From Camarhynchus parvulus (taxonomy: Eukaryota; Chordata; Aves; Passeriformes; Thraupidae), in NCBI RefSeq assembly GCF_901933205.1, contig NC_044572.1, positions 111,860,965 through 111,924,964 on the forward strand: a stretch of DNA of 64,000 bases, given 5' to 3'. Under the pieces are notes generated by a model, which searched no databases, was not told where the DNA came from, and worked only from the letters and a program-made list of their open reading frames with translations. Of the stretch, positions 14,426 to 29,929 are shown piece after piece. Each line of letters opens with the position of its first letter. Positions within the stretch are counted from its first letter, which is position 1. The position numbers and the translations under genes were made by a program.

Positions 14426-17400
14426 CAGGGCTTAGATTACTGCCAGAATGTTGTTTGCCTATATGGAGATGTTCCATCCCTGACATATATTCCATGAATG
14501 TGATCAAAGACCCTTGCTTGTTAAATTATGTCAAACAGATAGGAATGAAATAAGTTACAGAAATTTAATATTTCATTAGGAGCAACACAGTGGTTTGATT
14601 AAAATTTGGAGGGGTATCACGAAGTCTCATGTCTGAGTAGACAGAATTAGTTTTCTAAGCTGTGCACATGCTCTTCTAAATGGTGTGTTTGAGGAAAAAA
14701 AAGATTAATTGCTAATACACCATTATTAATATATTAGCTGTTGCTGGCATTATAAATTTGCTATTCTGAGTAACCTTTAAGGATGCAAAGAACTGCAAAG
14801 AATTCAGACATTTGATAATTCATATCAATGGATTCCAGTTTCTGATGTTCCAGTCAGGTTCATAAGAAGAATCATTCTTACATATAACTATAGAAACCAC
14901 TATATCTCAATATTTGAGATTGCTCCAAATTCATCAATAACATTGCTGATATAAATATTAAAAACCTAGTTGGGACGCACCAGTTTTTAAAAAGAGGATC
15001 CATAGGAATTCTTCTATGCATCAGTGGAAACAAAAAAAATCACATAATCCATATAAAAGATCTTTTAAACATTGTTGCTTTCTTTTTTCCTTGTACATGG
15101 AAGTGCATGAACATTTTGCTACTCCAATCATAGGCTTGAAAACAGACTAAAGTCCGGAAACTTTAGATGAGTTTTTAATCACTTTAACTAAAGATTTATC
15201 AATGCTTTTTTGAGTTTCTGTCACAATCTCAACTGAGGTATTCTTTCTTATTTGATTTTAATAATCCTTAGCCATAGATGTGCTGAAGTGATACAAGCAC
15301 ATTATTCTGTGACTTTGACTGCTACCAGCCTTCTAACCAACTGGTGGCCTTCCAGCAGTGTATACTCAAACACAGTATAATACCTCAATTGCCACTGGCA
15401 TTTTGCCATGGCTACACTACTGCCATATTTCTCTCATCCCAATGGTTATATGCTTGGAGCACAGGTAGTTTTATTTTAGCCAGTAAGCTTAATAAAATAT
15501 AAATATTTATGCATGCAAATACAATTCCAGCATCTTAACAAGCTGGCCAAAATCTACTCACATATCTGGCTCCAGGGATTTGGCTACTGAACTTGGCAAC
15601 AGGAAAATGAATGAGTTGATCAGTATTCTAAGAAGGTAAATATGACAGTGAGTTTGCAGGAGATCAGTAGTAGTGACCTGCAAGTAAAAACACACTGCCG
15701 CTCAGATTCAGTAACATAACACTACAAGAGGTGGCTGGGAGAATAAAACAGATTTCTGAGAAATTAATATCTTACAGAACACCTTCCTACTGAACCACAG
15801 AAACCATGGCTTTCTTACTGTTCCACATATTTTCACACTATCATGAGCTTTAAAGGATACATACTGTAAGGTACAAATATAGAGATATTTTAAGTGTTTG
15901 TTCTACTACTGACCACCACAGAGATGAGGGTTGTGAGCCTAAAACAAAAGGAGTGACTATAACTCTGGGCAAAGTGTGGGCTGTATTAGAGAGTAAAAAC
16001 TAAACCAATTATTCCAAGGAATTAAGCAAAATTGTGGAGCACTAATAGCAGTTTCTTCTTCAGGCCATTGTTCCCTGGATGCCTTCATGGGTTTACATTT
16101 CAGGCAGAGAAGAAAGCATGGCCAGGAAATCTTAGGAAAGCCCTGTGATCCCCTCATCCTGCCCTTAGGCAAGGGAATTCAAGTGCAATCACTCTTTAGC
16201 TCCAATTTCTGATGTAGATTGGGAAAAGGAACTGGGGGGACAGGGTTAGGAAGAGAACTTGGGCCAGAGAAGAGAGCAGGGCATCTGTCTCCAGGCTTCT
16301 GTGGAGACAGCTGAGAAATCAGTCCACTAGGTGGAAAATCTTAACCTTCTCTGTCTTCTATGTTTCTTATATAATCAAAGAGAGCTCTGCCATAGCATGT
16401 GCAGTCTTAAATATCTCATTAACCAAAGTAAAGTGAGACATTGCCTGCCAGCTGTGTTTTTCCAATGTCCCTTGGCTCAGCTGCGCACCGTCTGTCTTTA
16501 AATCATAAATATACTAATAACATTTACCCTTTAAGGCCCTAATCACCTAGGCTTGAATAACCCTCAGACCACAGGCTCGTATTCACCTCAAGTCCACTAG
16601 CCAGACCAGGTGCAGCAAACAGATATAAGTCTGCAAGATTTTGTTGATGAGAATAGACTTTTTCTGAGAGCAAAATTTAATTCAGATGGACTGGGTTTTT
16701 AGACATGGTGTACATTTTCTGATAGCAGGAGTGTTGCTCACAATATAATTTTCCTAAAAATTTTTCCCATAAGCATTTAAATATTCAGGCAGTAAAGCTC
16801 CCACTGTGCTAACTGGGAAATAATTCTACAGAAATCACAAAAAATGAAAACAAAGTTGGGTAATGATGTTCCTTTAGTTTTTATGTTTTACCTCATTTGC
16901 CATTTTGAAAACAAAGATACTCATTCAAATATTGGATATTTTGGAGACAGCTGAATAACTCAATGGTTTTAATAATATTTTCTTTTTACAGAACTTCACC
17001 ATCTACTGTAACTCCGAGATATCTTCTGAAGAAAGCAGTAAAGAAAGGAAAATATGAGGTTGGAAAATGTCAAACAGAGGTCCTTGGTCTTTTATACCTC
17101 CTTGTCAATAATTCTAAGGCCTGTTTTAGCACAGCTCAGCTTCTGACATGGTAACACTTCCTGTGCAATAAATTTGTAGGGATATATACATCTGCATAAG
17201 AGAGGAGAAACAAAGTAAATATCTTAAAGAAAGGATACAGAACAAGCAGAAAAGCAGGAAAGCTGAAAAAAACTGAAAAAGAAGGCCAGAAGAAAAATTT
17301 ACCTTAGCAGAATGTACTCAGATATTTATATACACTCCTTTTGGAAAAGCTCATTGCATCCTCTTTATTGAAAGTGAAGCAAGTGTGTCTTTTTTAGCAT

Positions 17401-18519
17401 ATATGCCCACATATCATCTCTGTGATAGTGTAAGCAAAAAGATATAAAAACAGAAAAAGAGAAGCAAACTCAGGGCAATTATTTCCCAACTTTTCAGGCA
17501 ATACTCCTTTTACCTGGTACTGTCTTTTACAGTCCTTAACTTTGCTTTTAGTAGCAAGCAAAGTTTATTCTTCAAAGACCACTACTAAACCTGCTGAACT
17601 GTATTATTTTACTATTCTTAATAGTTGGTATTTCAAAGATAACAAAGAAAATGACTGATGGATATACATTCATAGAAGGGATGGAAAATTAAAGATAAAC
17701 CATTGTCTTGTATGTGTGATGTTTTTTCAGATTTACTGTATTCATTTTGAATGACATTTTATGCCCTCAGGGTGAGAAGTTCTGTTTATTGTACGAAATA
17801 ATTTCCTAAAATTCCTTACCATCTTAAAAGCAGACTCTAATCTTTCCACCTCTGCAAAGATACAGCAGAAAGGTACTCTGAACTCTCCAGATTCGTCCAA
17901 ACTACTTTGAAACACAAGTAGTGCCTGACAACAGAATTACATTTGGAAATAGCAGTTAGAATATTTAGCATTGCCTATTCACACCAAAAGGAAGAAAATA
18001 AGCAGGAATAACTGAACAAACTCAAAACTTCAATTGAGTTATTACATATTCTTTCTAACAGCTCACTAGGATTACATTGATCTATTCTGAGGAAGTTAAG
18101 AATTTGCATTGCATGAACCATGGGTAGCAAAAAGCCAGTTGTGATTCTTACATGAGATTGTGTGGTGTGCTCAGAGAGTTCTGCTTAATAGTAGCACACA
18201 ACAGGACAGAGTACAGCAGAGAAACAGAAGTTTCACACACATTACCAAAAGAGGTGTGTGGAACTATTCATATATTGCCCATGAGATTGCCAAATCATGT
18301 TCTAAGAACCACTCTATGCTATTATTTTTGACTGTTTACCTGCTCTTGCAGTGTTCTGACATTGTCTTCATAAGACAGCGCAGTCAACCCTGATGCTCCA
18401 AACCACTGGAGTAATGTGTCACCAAAGTAATTGGTTTTCAAATCCCATCTGTGCTGCAGAGTAAAGCATTTTCCTAAGTGAGGATCTATACAACCATCCA
18501 TAGGGTCAAAGGGTCACAA
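14426..18519. other. Non-coding AT-rich DNA
   Basis: No gene, RNA gene or recognisable repeat seen. Short frames are scattered on both strands. Confidence 0.65.
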
Positions 18520-18670
18520 TCCCCGTGTTACTACCTCCGAGCAGGTCTGTCTGAGCACTGTGGACAGGTGCTGCTGAGTGCCAGATGGCACCAACATGAT
18601 CCGACGTGATGTTCTCCTCCCGCACACAACCCGAGCTTCGCGCTCTTTGAAGACACACGCCGCTGATGTG
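18520..18670. promoter_or_regulatory. Small CpG cluster
   Basis: About ten CpG steps lie within 140 bases (CCCGTG, CTCCGAG, ATCCGACGTG, CCCGCA, CCCGAG, TTCGCGC, CACGCCGC), embedded in DNA with almost none. Overlapping short minus-strand frames show no known domain. It may be a recently inserted element fragment, an exon or a regulatory patch. Confidence 0.3.
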
Positions 18671-21600
18671 AGTTAGTGCAAACCTGCCCCCTGCAGTCAC
18701 CAGCCCCCTGCAAACATGGCCTTCAAGCCTCTCCTCATGTTTTATATCAGCTGATCCTTGTCATCATTCAGATATACAAAGGACATATGGTGCGGATCTC
18801 TGGCATGCAGGGACTAAGATTTGGCCAAATGGGAAGCAAGCCATGAGGGACACAGAGAGAATGTTGCTTTCATCACAAGCCAAGACTGTGGGAACTGTTC
18901 TAGACATTAGCAGACCTTTATGTAGAGGTTTTTCAGCATGGAAGAAGATGCATAGCCTATTCCATGACAGCCAAAGTAAATAGTGCTAGCAGGACTCCCT
19001 TATTTCTCTATTTTTGTACTAGACATCAGAAACATTTGCCAACATGATGGTGACTGATATAAACTCGGTGCACAAAATACCATCTTCATTGCTATTCACT
19101 GGCAATATTTTAATGCTGCTGCTGACCCTATTCTGTGGTGACCAATCAGGCTGAAGGCTGTTGTACATTTCTTTTTTTAGGTAAATCACATGAGACGAAG
19201 TCAGGCCAATAAAAAACAAATACAAGAAAACTCTTTTAAAATACTAGGCATCATTATTTTTTACAAAATTATTGAATAGGAATTTGTAGTCATAGCCTGG
19301 TTTTCATCCTCAGATAATTTAATGTCACAGTACAGCAAGAATTCCTGGGTGGTTTGCAGTTTGTATCACCCTGGAGAGACATTGTCTTTTCCATTTCTCT
19401 GTCCAGCAGTTATCCAGGACTCACATAACTACTCACAGTTAGTGAGTACAGCATAAGAGTGATGCTGGGAAAGTATGCAAGTGTCTTAAATATTTTTAAA
19501 CGAAAAAGAAACATTCACTGTGTTCTGTCAATTTCAGAAAAAGTTAAGTTACAAAAACCAGCTCTCTCTGTCTGATCTCCTGTCCCATACACAGCCACTT
19601 AGAGGGAAAGCCAAAACTTTGAGATGTCTCATTAGCTATTGACTCAGTCATATAGCAGGGATAGTTGGTTTGTTCATGTCTGTCCTGTGTATAGAAAAAA
19701 GATGTCAAGAAACAGTCTTAATTTTAGTAGTTTAGGGAATGAGGGAGGAGAACTGTCATTCAAAATAGTTTTTATAATTTATCTTTGAAGTACGAAAAGG
19801 TTTCTGACAGACTTACCTTTGCATCTGAAATTTCAGATACATCAAAGTTATCTCTAATCTATTAGTACAGCATCAAAAAAATCAAATCTTCATTTTCTTG
19901 CAGGAAAAAGTAGGCCTCAAATGTTTTACAGGACTTCCTAATTATAGAGTACAGCCATTGCCAGTCTCCTGAAGTCTTATTTAGAAAGAAACAGGCAAAT
20001 TAAAAAGCATAGGTTTTAAGGCCAGAAAAGATCATTAGATTATCCAAATTTTTATGTGTTTCAGGCCAACACATCTTAATATGTTTAACTACTTACTAAG
20101 CCTAATAATTTATGAATTATCCTAGTACATTTTTTTGAAAACCCTCCATTTTGAATTCTTTCCTAATGCTCCCAGAGAATTGAACATACCTCAATAGATT
20201 AACTTTTTTTCACAGATCATTAGTGATTTAGGGCCATTCTGAATTTAAATCTGCATAACAGCAGCTTCCAGCTTTTTGTCTTTATTGTACCTCTCCATAC
20301 CAATTTATGAAGTCCTTTTGTGCCTTACTCTTGGGAAAGTAATTAAACATGGAAATCTATTCATTACTTAGTAGCCTTTAAAAATCTACTAGGCAGGCTG
20401 AGCCCTTTAATTCTGTCGTTTTAACATATACTTTCCAGCTCCCAGACATTTTTATTCTGTCCCTGCCCTCTCTCCACTTATGCAGCAAAAATTGAAGCTG
20501 TACAGATAAACTACAGATATGGAGGGAAAAAGATAAGTTAAACACTGTGATGAAACATATCACAAAGGTAGTACCACTTTTTTCTCTCAGGATAAAACTT
20601 CTTAGCACACCTAATATGAATCTAGAATTCTTCCCAGGGTTTTCAGGAAGTAATTCTTCATTCTGTATTTATGGTTTGTATTCCATATTTCTACAAATGT
20701 AACCTTAGTTTTGCTAATATTAATGCAATATTAAAGCAAGACTGTCTTATAAATTAGTCAGGACATCAAATAATCCATATGATTATATTTTTTTGATTAC
20801 TTAACATGACTGTTACCAGCAATAACTTCATAGTTCCGAATCATAAATCAAAAATATTTAATTAGCTTTAAAAGCATTAGTTGGTGTGGAGCCCCTTTTC
20901 AACAGCTCTCCTAATTAATAATGAGCTGTCATTGGCAGTTCATTTCAGATCAGCCTGTCAGCTGTTTGCAATCTGTCTACAAAGGCAAAATGCAGATTAT
21001 ATAGAGCATATAAAGCAAAATAAAAGAGAGATAGAAGAAATTATAAAGCTTATTAAAGTGAGAAAAGAGGTCATACTGCCTTAAAAAAGAAGCAGATTGA
21101 ATTCATCCAATAAAGCATGTAAAACTTGGATAAATGAGTCTAAGTTTGGGGAAAATAATCTGAACAGTCTTTATTTCATGTTGGGCTCCTAATATAGTCA
21201 TTGTCAGTTAGGATCTCATAGACTGCGAGGCAGTGAAGTGAATAGACATGCTCTCCTCCCACTTCTAATCTGTTTCTCCAGACTCTCAGCTTGTTAAAAC
21301 AAACTGCCCCTCTTTGCTTATGTACATGCTCAAGTTTGCTCTGGCAGGTGGTAAAAAGGTAGAGACTATATAATTCTTAGCAAAGGCCACAGCCACAGAA
21401 GCACTGTGATGCTTAAAACAAGAATACACTTTCCAAGACATGGGATCAGAATATCTTAGTTAAAACCTGTGCTGTTACTGGTTTTGCTATGCCCCTGCAA
21501 GTCTCAACATTTTCTTCCCATTCTCCAGTTCCCCTTTCCATATGATTAGATGTCAAAACATAAAACAAATGAATCTAACTTTTATCAGTGGAGTGCTAAA

Positions 21601-24600
21601 TCTTATATAGTGTGAGTCAAGTCACAAGGTCACCTCCAAAATTTTTCTTACCATTGTACTACTTTAGTTAACAAGTGACAGGAATTCTATTTAGGGATGA
21701 CAGATTTACTGTACAGACAGCTTCTTCTAGTGGAAGTTTTCACTAGATTTCATCTTCTTTGAGATATTTTGCAAATATCATGTTGCCAGTTATTATTAGA
21801 CCTCATGTTAATTTAAAAATAAAAATTCCACTTGACAAAAATATTATCGTACATGTGCCTCCTTTGGCTCAAAGCTATCAATCATCATGATGAAGTAGAC
21901 ATAAGTTATGAGATTTCCATGGAGGAAAGAGTACTGGACCAGTGAGAGAATGTTATAACCCAGCTGTAGCAATAATTCCAAGCAGCTTTTAGGCACTGAA
22001 GTCTTAATAAACTTAAACACTTGTTTAAGCCAGATTTATTGAAGCAGCTTCACATAATGTAGTTCTGGTTTAGGGTTTTCTATTCTGGGCAGAGCACCAA
22101 CTGGAAAGAAGCCTTGGAATATGCACTCCCTAGTCCACTGGAGAGTCCTCTGAAAGCATCATATACCTTTTTCTCTGCTCTTCCCTGTACTCCCATCACA
22201 TGTATTACTAATATTAAATAATAAGATAGTTCACTATTCTATGATGCAAAAGTAAAATAAAAGGAAACCAAAAGGTTCATTTTTTATTCACCAAAAGAGG
22301 ATGTATGTTACTAAGCTTACACCTGAGACAGCAGGTTTTTGACAGTTCCCATGTGGAAATTTGCCATTGCCTTGGATATCTCTGAAAGCTCTTACTGTTT
22401 TCTTTTTTTTCAATAAGAAAAAGATAAGTGCACACTAAATTTTCTATTTGCATGCTTCATGATACATTGTGACACTCTTTCATGTTATCTTGAACTCCCT
22501 CTTTTTTGAAGTGTAATTTGCCCTATATTTCTCCCTCCAGAATGGCTTCTATTTAGATTTTGTACTTTAGTCATTTCCAGGAGCTATTTTTATTTGCATG
22601 ACCACTTTTCATAGGTTTCTTTCCTCCTCCCTGACTTAATCAGAGGAGTTTTTCCATTGGTATCTATTTCATTTCTGTTTACAAATTTAAAGGCATATAA
22701 TATAATTTTGGGAGTTCTAACAATCATTCCTTCCTTTCAAACATAAGCCAGTCTGGAATTCATCTCTATTCTTTCCAATAGTAATTTATACACATGAAAA
22801 CAAAGATTACTTCTCTTCCAAAGCACATTAGTCTTCACCATGCTGTGGGGTCTCCAGGATCTCTTTGAGTCTAACAAGATTCTAGTTCAGTTCTAGTCTA
22901 ATAAACTAAAAGCAATGCCTGTAATATGCTGCTTTGTATTGTGCTACTAAGTCTCCAAATTTTCTTGTGCTGCTTCTCTAAAAATTAGTGTTGTGATGAA
23001 AAGATACAGTGTGACCTGATCAGTGTTTCTTGTTACTGTAGGATGTGGATGAAAACTAAAACTGGAAAGAGAATTCTCTCAAATTGTCTGTATTTTTGAT
23101 GTCAATAAGTCTTAATGAAAAATGACTGAAAAAAGGCTCAATCCAATGCCTTCTCTAAGCAAAGCAGTAACAATGACTCTGACACTCTCCATTAGATTTG
23201 CATTGGGCTTGAGGAGCTGCTATCCACCCTGGCCTGAGGGTATCAGACAGTGGAGAACAAGGCAGTTTCCTCAGAACTCTGACACTCAGCTTGGTGTCAA
23301 CCTTCAGCCATGAGACTGTATGGACTGGCTGCAAGAATTCAAGCAGTATCATGGATACAATTATTTCATTTGGGAAAATGCAATATAAGTCCATAAACTG
23401 ACCAAATCCAGTCTCACTGAGAGCAATTCACCCCCAGAGCAATTTAAAAACACCTTCCTGCTGTTCAAGTGAGAACAAAATATAAGCTGGTGGTTTATGT
23501 GCTACGTCAGTCTCCTGTGTACCCTGGGTCTGGGTGTGACTGGGCATGTTCAGACCTCTAGCATTCAGAATCAGCCTTTTTATACTTAATCTCTGGTTAT
23601 CACCTGTAAATAAACCATGAGCCTGGTGAATGTGCCCTGAGAGCATGTACAGTTCATGTAACAGAGGTACAAGTTATTCTCAGGGTATGGGAAAGATGAA
23701 GGAACTCTTCAGGAGCAGGTAACATTTAAGACCCTTTTACCCCATCTTGCAGTCTTCAGTTTCTGATGGCATCAATGTCATTTATTGCTTTTCCTTGGGG
23801 TATATGAATGGGATAGACCTCTTAACTTGCAGAATTAACCTATTAGCATCTTTTAATTACCATAATTTAATAAACATAATTCCGTCCCCTAATAAAAAAT
23901 GTTTAAAACTGCCATTAAAAGACTCTCTCAGAATGTGACAGTGAAATTATTCAGGGTTTTATACTTTCAAAGCATCGTCTTGACATTTGTCCGCATTCAG
24001 CTCCTATAGAGTGCATCTTCATATAGATTTTTCAGACAGACAATTACACCAAAAAGTTAGTGATTGATGCTGTATGGGTAAGGCAGTAAGGATGTGGAGA
24101 TCATGTGAGGAGAAATTATTCCCATTGAAAGCCCTAAATAGCTCAAGTTCACAGTTTAGAGACACAAAAACTTTAAGGGGCATTTCAGGAATGTGTGAGT
24201 TATACAGATCCTCATATCTTCCAGTTGAAGCAGGGAGAACATGGTAAGGCAGGGGCATATTTATTTGGAGAAGCAGGGTCCAAAGTGGAAAAGAAAGGAA
24301 AAGAAAGGATGCAGTTTGTTTGCTTTCTTAGATCTCTCTTACAACCAAATGCAAAATATTCCCTCCGTTTTGAAAAATTCTCTCTAATGAAGCACAATCA
24401 AAAATTGATCAATTTTAAGTACTTTTGCTGATGATAACAAGTCACTTTGGGTACCCAAGATGAAAGCTTACCTGTAAAATATTCATACCAGACCTTAATA
24501 TACTGAGTGAAAGGGAAACAATGAAAACAATGAATTTGACCTGGATAATCACAAAGCAATGCATATGAAAAAAGTCATATTACATTTTATGTACAGATAT

Positions 24601-27600
24601 AATTATGAGCTTCAAGCTAACATTTTCTGAGATATGGAAGTGAAATATTTCCATGAAAACACAAATTCATTGTTCAGATCTAATTAAAGTGAGTGCTACT
24701 AGAAAAGAAATATCAGTTACACAAACTAGGAATATTTAATTTATGTACTATTTAAACAGTGAGTTCTAAGGGAGGCACATGGCATAAGTGGAGTTCATAT
24801 TGCAGAGAACAAACTAGTGCAAAACGTGCTCCATAAGTAGAAGTGCATGACCATCAGTGAATATTTCAAATAAATATAATAGTTTCTTTTGTAGTAAATG
24901 AGCAAGTAAGTATTCCTTGAATTGGTTGCTTCATGCAAAAAATGTAAAAATTACCATACACAATGTAAAAATGGACAACAATTGCAATGACAGGACTATT
25001 TCTTTAGAAGAAATATAGGAGGGAACAAACATTTTTCGATAATGCAAGTAAGCAAATGAATCAACTACTAAAGCAAGGGGCAGAATTACTGCACTTGCAT
25101 AGAATTACAGGAGTGATAAGGACAAATGAGAACCAAAGCTAAATTAATTACACTCAGTACTCTGTGCAGTGTAATTACATTAATAACACTCTACATGAAT
25201 AGTAAAGTGATTCTCGTATGGTTGAAAAAAATACTCATCCCCTTGGCTCTAAAAGCAAAAACCATGCTATAAAATGGTATAAATTTGGGCTTGATAAGGC
25301 TTTCATATTCATAGAGGAGGTAAGACTGGGTGGAAAGTTCAGCTATTGTATGGTTGATGGAGGAGGAAAGAAATTAGATGTAGACAAGCAGCAAATATTA
25401 GCCTAGGGAATTCAAACCCATACTACAGAGTACTAAGTGCTGCCTACCCTCACTCCTTTTATTTGTACCACTCCTTTGCCTTTCCATAGCTATCTTCCTC
25501 AGCTCAGGTCCAGTGCAGGTAGCCCCTGATTATGGGATGGTGAGAGCAGTGGGACATATTTCAGGCAGATTACTTCTTTTCCCAGCGTGGCAGCTACTCA
25601 TCCTAGTCTTCTGCATGGACCTGTTGTCACAGGTCAGAGTCTCTCATGTCAACCCATCTTGTTCTGGGTAACTCTGACAGGTCTATAAGCAGCATCTCTA
25701 TTTCTGCTGACCAGTACAAACTACTGATTCAGGTGAATTAGAAATCCCATGGTGGATAAGGAGGATGAGGTGGGATGAAAAGAATGTCTGTGAGATGCTG
25801 GTTTCTTTGGTCACGTTGAAATAATTAGGATTTCTACATCTCCTATGCCTAGAGGATTTATCTATCTAATGTCTCAACTTTGCCCATTTCCTCCTGCTGC
25901 TGAAAACTAATATAGCCATTAATAAAGTATTTTAAATATGATCTGAACATATATTCATTTTGCTGTTTTACATCTCAGTTACTCTCCCAACACTTTTGCT
26001 GGTCTTCACAGCAGGTGACTGGTGCATGTGTCCAAGGTGAATCTTGCAGTTAAACTTTTCCACATTTTTGCTTATTCTCATTTTTGGTGTCTTCCATGGT
26101 ATAATTTTCTTTTTAAAACTAATGCCTTATTCCATGCTAAAATTTCAGTTTCTAACACCTACAAGGTGTTCATACCATCACTTATTTTCTATGTGGGCTC
26201 CTATGTGCAACATTGGGTTATTCTAATTTTTTTAGAAAAGCATCTCCACAATGAGAACCCTCATCACAGGAAGAGCTCCTTATAAAACTCCGCTTGGCTG
26301 TCTTGCCCTCTTCTGTCAAATCTCCAAGTGATTTAGGCAGCTGACAATGGAGTAATTTTCCACCTCACCAATCAAGAAAAGTTCCTTGTTTTCATGTACA
26401 CTTTCCTCACACTGTTTTACTCTGTGGCTTTAACCTCTCTGAGATGAGAATACGGTCTCTGTCCTGCATTTGAATAGTACTCAAAGCACAGACTAGGAAA
26501 ACTTTTACAGTGTTGTGATAAAAAATTAAGATGGTCTCAGCAATGAAAACAAAAAAATTGAACTTTGGGTTGTAGTCTCCATTGACATAGATCCAGGTTA
26601 AATTGCTGTTGGCCTTATGCTGTTGGCCTTCTCTCTACAATATGTCACACCAACAGCAGTATTTGCTGACAGTGGTTTTCTTTAGTAATTCAGAAGTCTG
26701 GAGCAATGAAGTTGTTTGAAAAAGGTGAACAGTTTAGCAGAGTGAAAAATTGGGTTCAGGCATTACTGTAGATGCTGGCTCTGTCTCTATCCAATATTCT
26801 CCTCCAGGATAAAAATTAGACAAAAATTTGGAGCATGCAAGGACAACACCGTAATGGGAAAAGCCATAATCAGAATTATTTCTGAAGCCAAAATATTTTT
26901 TTTCTTTAATTTCATGAGAAAAAATGAAAGAAAACCTGGAAGAGAAAACAGTCATGTGAAAACATGACAAAACTGTAATTTACTTGAGTGTATCATCTCT
27001 CGGCTTCTATGGCATTTGCTTCTTTACTGTGTTTCCAAAAACTATCCTCTGGACTTGATTCTTAAAATGTAGGACCATTAGCAGATCTTACAACTTATGT
27101 TTCAGGTTAAACAGGAAAGTGACTGTCTTATGCTACTTCATGGTTTTTCTGCTACTAACTTTAGCATCCCTGCATCTAAAAATCGTCATGGAGTACAGTG
27201 ACAAACAAACGTGCAGATGGGTAGTTTGAAAAAGTTTGGTGTATTTCCAGCTACTTAGAACATGCTGAGCATCAAAAAGGGGCCAAACAGAAAGAGGGGA
27301 TCCATGCCACAAATGCCTCAAAGAATAATTTGTTTCCAGAAAAAAATAATAAATCTAAGCCATTTGACTTCTGGGAAAGAAGAACTACAGGGTTTTATTC
27401 CTTTAATCATTTCATGATTTCTTTTTTTCCCTCATAAATATTTTAACTTGTCATACTAATCTCTGTTTTGCATCTTTGTAACATCTGTGGGTCTTCTCTA
27501 AGATAGGGACTTGATCACTTTTCAACTCAATAGAAGGAAGATTTCTTTATTTTTTCAAAGGTGAAGCTCTTGATTTAGCACATTGGATTTGAACTCAAAA

Positions 27601-29929
27601 AATTTATTAATTAACCCCAATTAGGTCTTCTCATTGAAATTTAGATATCACAAAGAAGTAATTTTCAGAAAAAAACCCACAAATACTTGAATTCTTTTCT
27701 GTTCCTTGAGGAAGGAAAGGAGAAACCTTTTTTAGTCTGAGAAGCTAGCAAACCAGAGTGGAAAAATCAAAATGGGACTAAAGACAAATGCTTTTCTTGG
27801 AGTCTGATTGCCTGTTCTGAGCCTCATCCTTTGTCCTCTGAAGTGTTTTGGCCAATAATCCTTCTATGAAGTATGTTACCCACAGTGATCCAAAGATATC
27901 CTTCTCACCATTCAAACCACTGGCATTTTCAGTATGAGTATTGCTTTCAAGATGGATTAGAAGGAGACTTGAAAGCTTTGCTCTTACCAAAAGAATATGA
28001 TTGCAGAAAGTTAGAAAACCAATCCAGTTAATCACAAAGAGGACAGGACACCATCCTAGCTGGGACTATAGATGAAGTATCTCTAAAAGTTGTGGGTTGG
28101 ACTGCTTAGAGCATCACAGGACACTGCATAGCTTTGGTGTGGTAATACACTGAACATATCAAAATAAGGAAGAAAACCCCTTTGGATAACAAGGCAACAT
28201 TTTGCTATTTGGTGAGAAATCCCAGGGCAAAGTTTTCTTACCATTCTGTAGTGGGAAAAGTGCTGGGCATAGAAGCAAACGAGCTCATGAAGCCCACAGT
28301 GAGGGGAAAGGTAGATATAATATTTAATCTGAAGGGATCATCTTGAATGGTCAATTAATTTCAAGAATTGTGATTTGAGCATAGTAATCAATATGTGTTG
28401 TCAGTTACTCTGGATCTAACTGTAAAACCCCCACTGGATACTAGGTTCTTGTAAAACAATCACATGAGCTTGCAATAAAAGACATAAGATAGCAAATGGA
28501 TAGCAAATGTGACCAATACGATTAGATTTTAAATAGAAAATATGTAGCAGTTGTGCCCTGGAGTCTTCCCAAATATTTAAGACTGATGTATCATCAGCAA
28601 AATTCATTCATTATACCCCCTGGATTTGTGGTATTATACTTTAAAGTATTTTGTCTCCTGTTAGACTTTTTTATTACCCTCTTTGCATACTTGAGAATAT
28701 TTTCTGTTGTTCACACTAGATACATGATGCATTTTTGTTCACACCTTATTCAACTGAAGAATAAATGGCTGAAAAAAATTTACCTCATGAAAATGAAATG
28801 CTGTAATATACTAAACCCACAAGTTTGAAGTTCTCAGTGGAGGATTATTTCAAGTTCACCAGTAGATTAAATATATATATTAAATAAGTGACCTCTTAAT
28901 ATACTTAAATAACCCCTCCTGTAAAATTGTTTATTTTTATGTTCTTTATTCCACCAAAACTGCATTGCAGTTTTCCAGTCTTTATATTTACATTATTTGC
29001 AACTCTTTCCATAAGTGCCAGTACAAATGTAACTGATGAAAATCCAGAATAATCATACAAATGTTCCGGAAAGCAAGGTGCGTTTCTGAGCAAATTTTTT
29101 TCTGATGCACAATAATATATATGTATATATTAACAAAGCTTCATAATATAAAATATCTTCCATGGCAAGTAAAACTTCCCCACTTACAGCTTATTCAGAT
29201 TTCAGTTACACAGACTTCTGCATTTCAAGTTAGTGCAAATAATGAGAGTAAGAGCCTGAGCAGAACGATGTCAATACAACGGAACAAGAGAAACAGCAAA
29301 ATTTTACCAACTCCCTGCATACGGTTATAACATTTAATCAGTACATCATTAGTATTCTTCATATACAACGTATTTAAATAATTGGCTTGTCTGAACTATA
29401 GGCAACAAATTTACAAAATAAAATAATGTTTCACACAAATATGGAATGTCGGACAAATATATGAAAATAAAATGCATCTAGTAACAAAACATTGTAAATC
29501 AAAAAGATAAAAGACGTCTTCTCCATTTTTGAAGATTTCAAGGCACTTTCTTGGCAAATCAGAATTCTCTCCTTGGTAGAAAGTCTGCAAGAGAAAAGGA
29601 CATGGCATTTATATAACTAGTTTAAATACAAAGACTGCTAAGCAAAATTCTGTTCATAAACCACAGTTTCCTGTGGATTGCATAAATCATAAGATTAACT
29701 TCAAATGCCAGTGGGTCTTGCCCTCCTGTGAACACTAATGAGTTTTGCCGGGGCAAATCCTCAGGATCAGCGCCAAGAGGTTTAACACACAGAAGTCTGC
29801 GCTGCTGCACCTTGCAGGGAAGCTCCCCATGCACACAGCCACGTGCAGTTCTGCATTCTAGGTTTCATTAAATGCTTTACTTCCATTTGCAGGGATCTGA
29901 CTCAGGAACTGAAAACGAACCCACCCAAA
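18671..29929. other. Non-coding AT-rich DNA
   Basis: Apart from the possible old CR1 piece near 20,011 and a few 10-15 base local duplications (for example TGCTGTTGGCCTT twice near 26,606-26,633), I see nothing. The longest frames (80-90 codons) have no family resemblance. Confidence 0.65.
20011..20080 (-). mobile_element. Possible ancient CR1-like fragment
   Basis: The plus strand reads GGTTTTAAGGCCAGAAAAGATCATTAGATTATCC and later TTTCAGGCCAACACAT. It resembles the complement of an old amniote CR1-like 3' end (AAGGCCAGAAGGGACCATTATGATCATC...CAGGCCA). Divergence is high and the stretch is short, so chance resemblance cannot be excluded. Confidence 0.4.
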
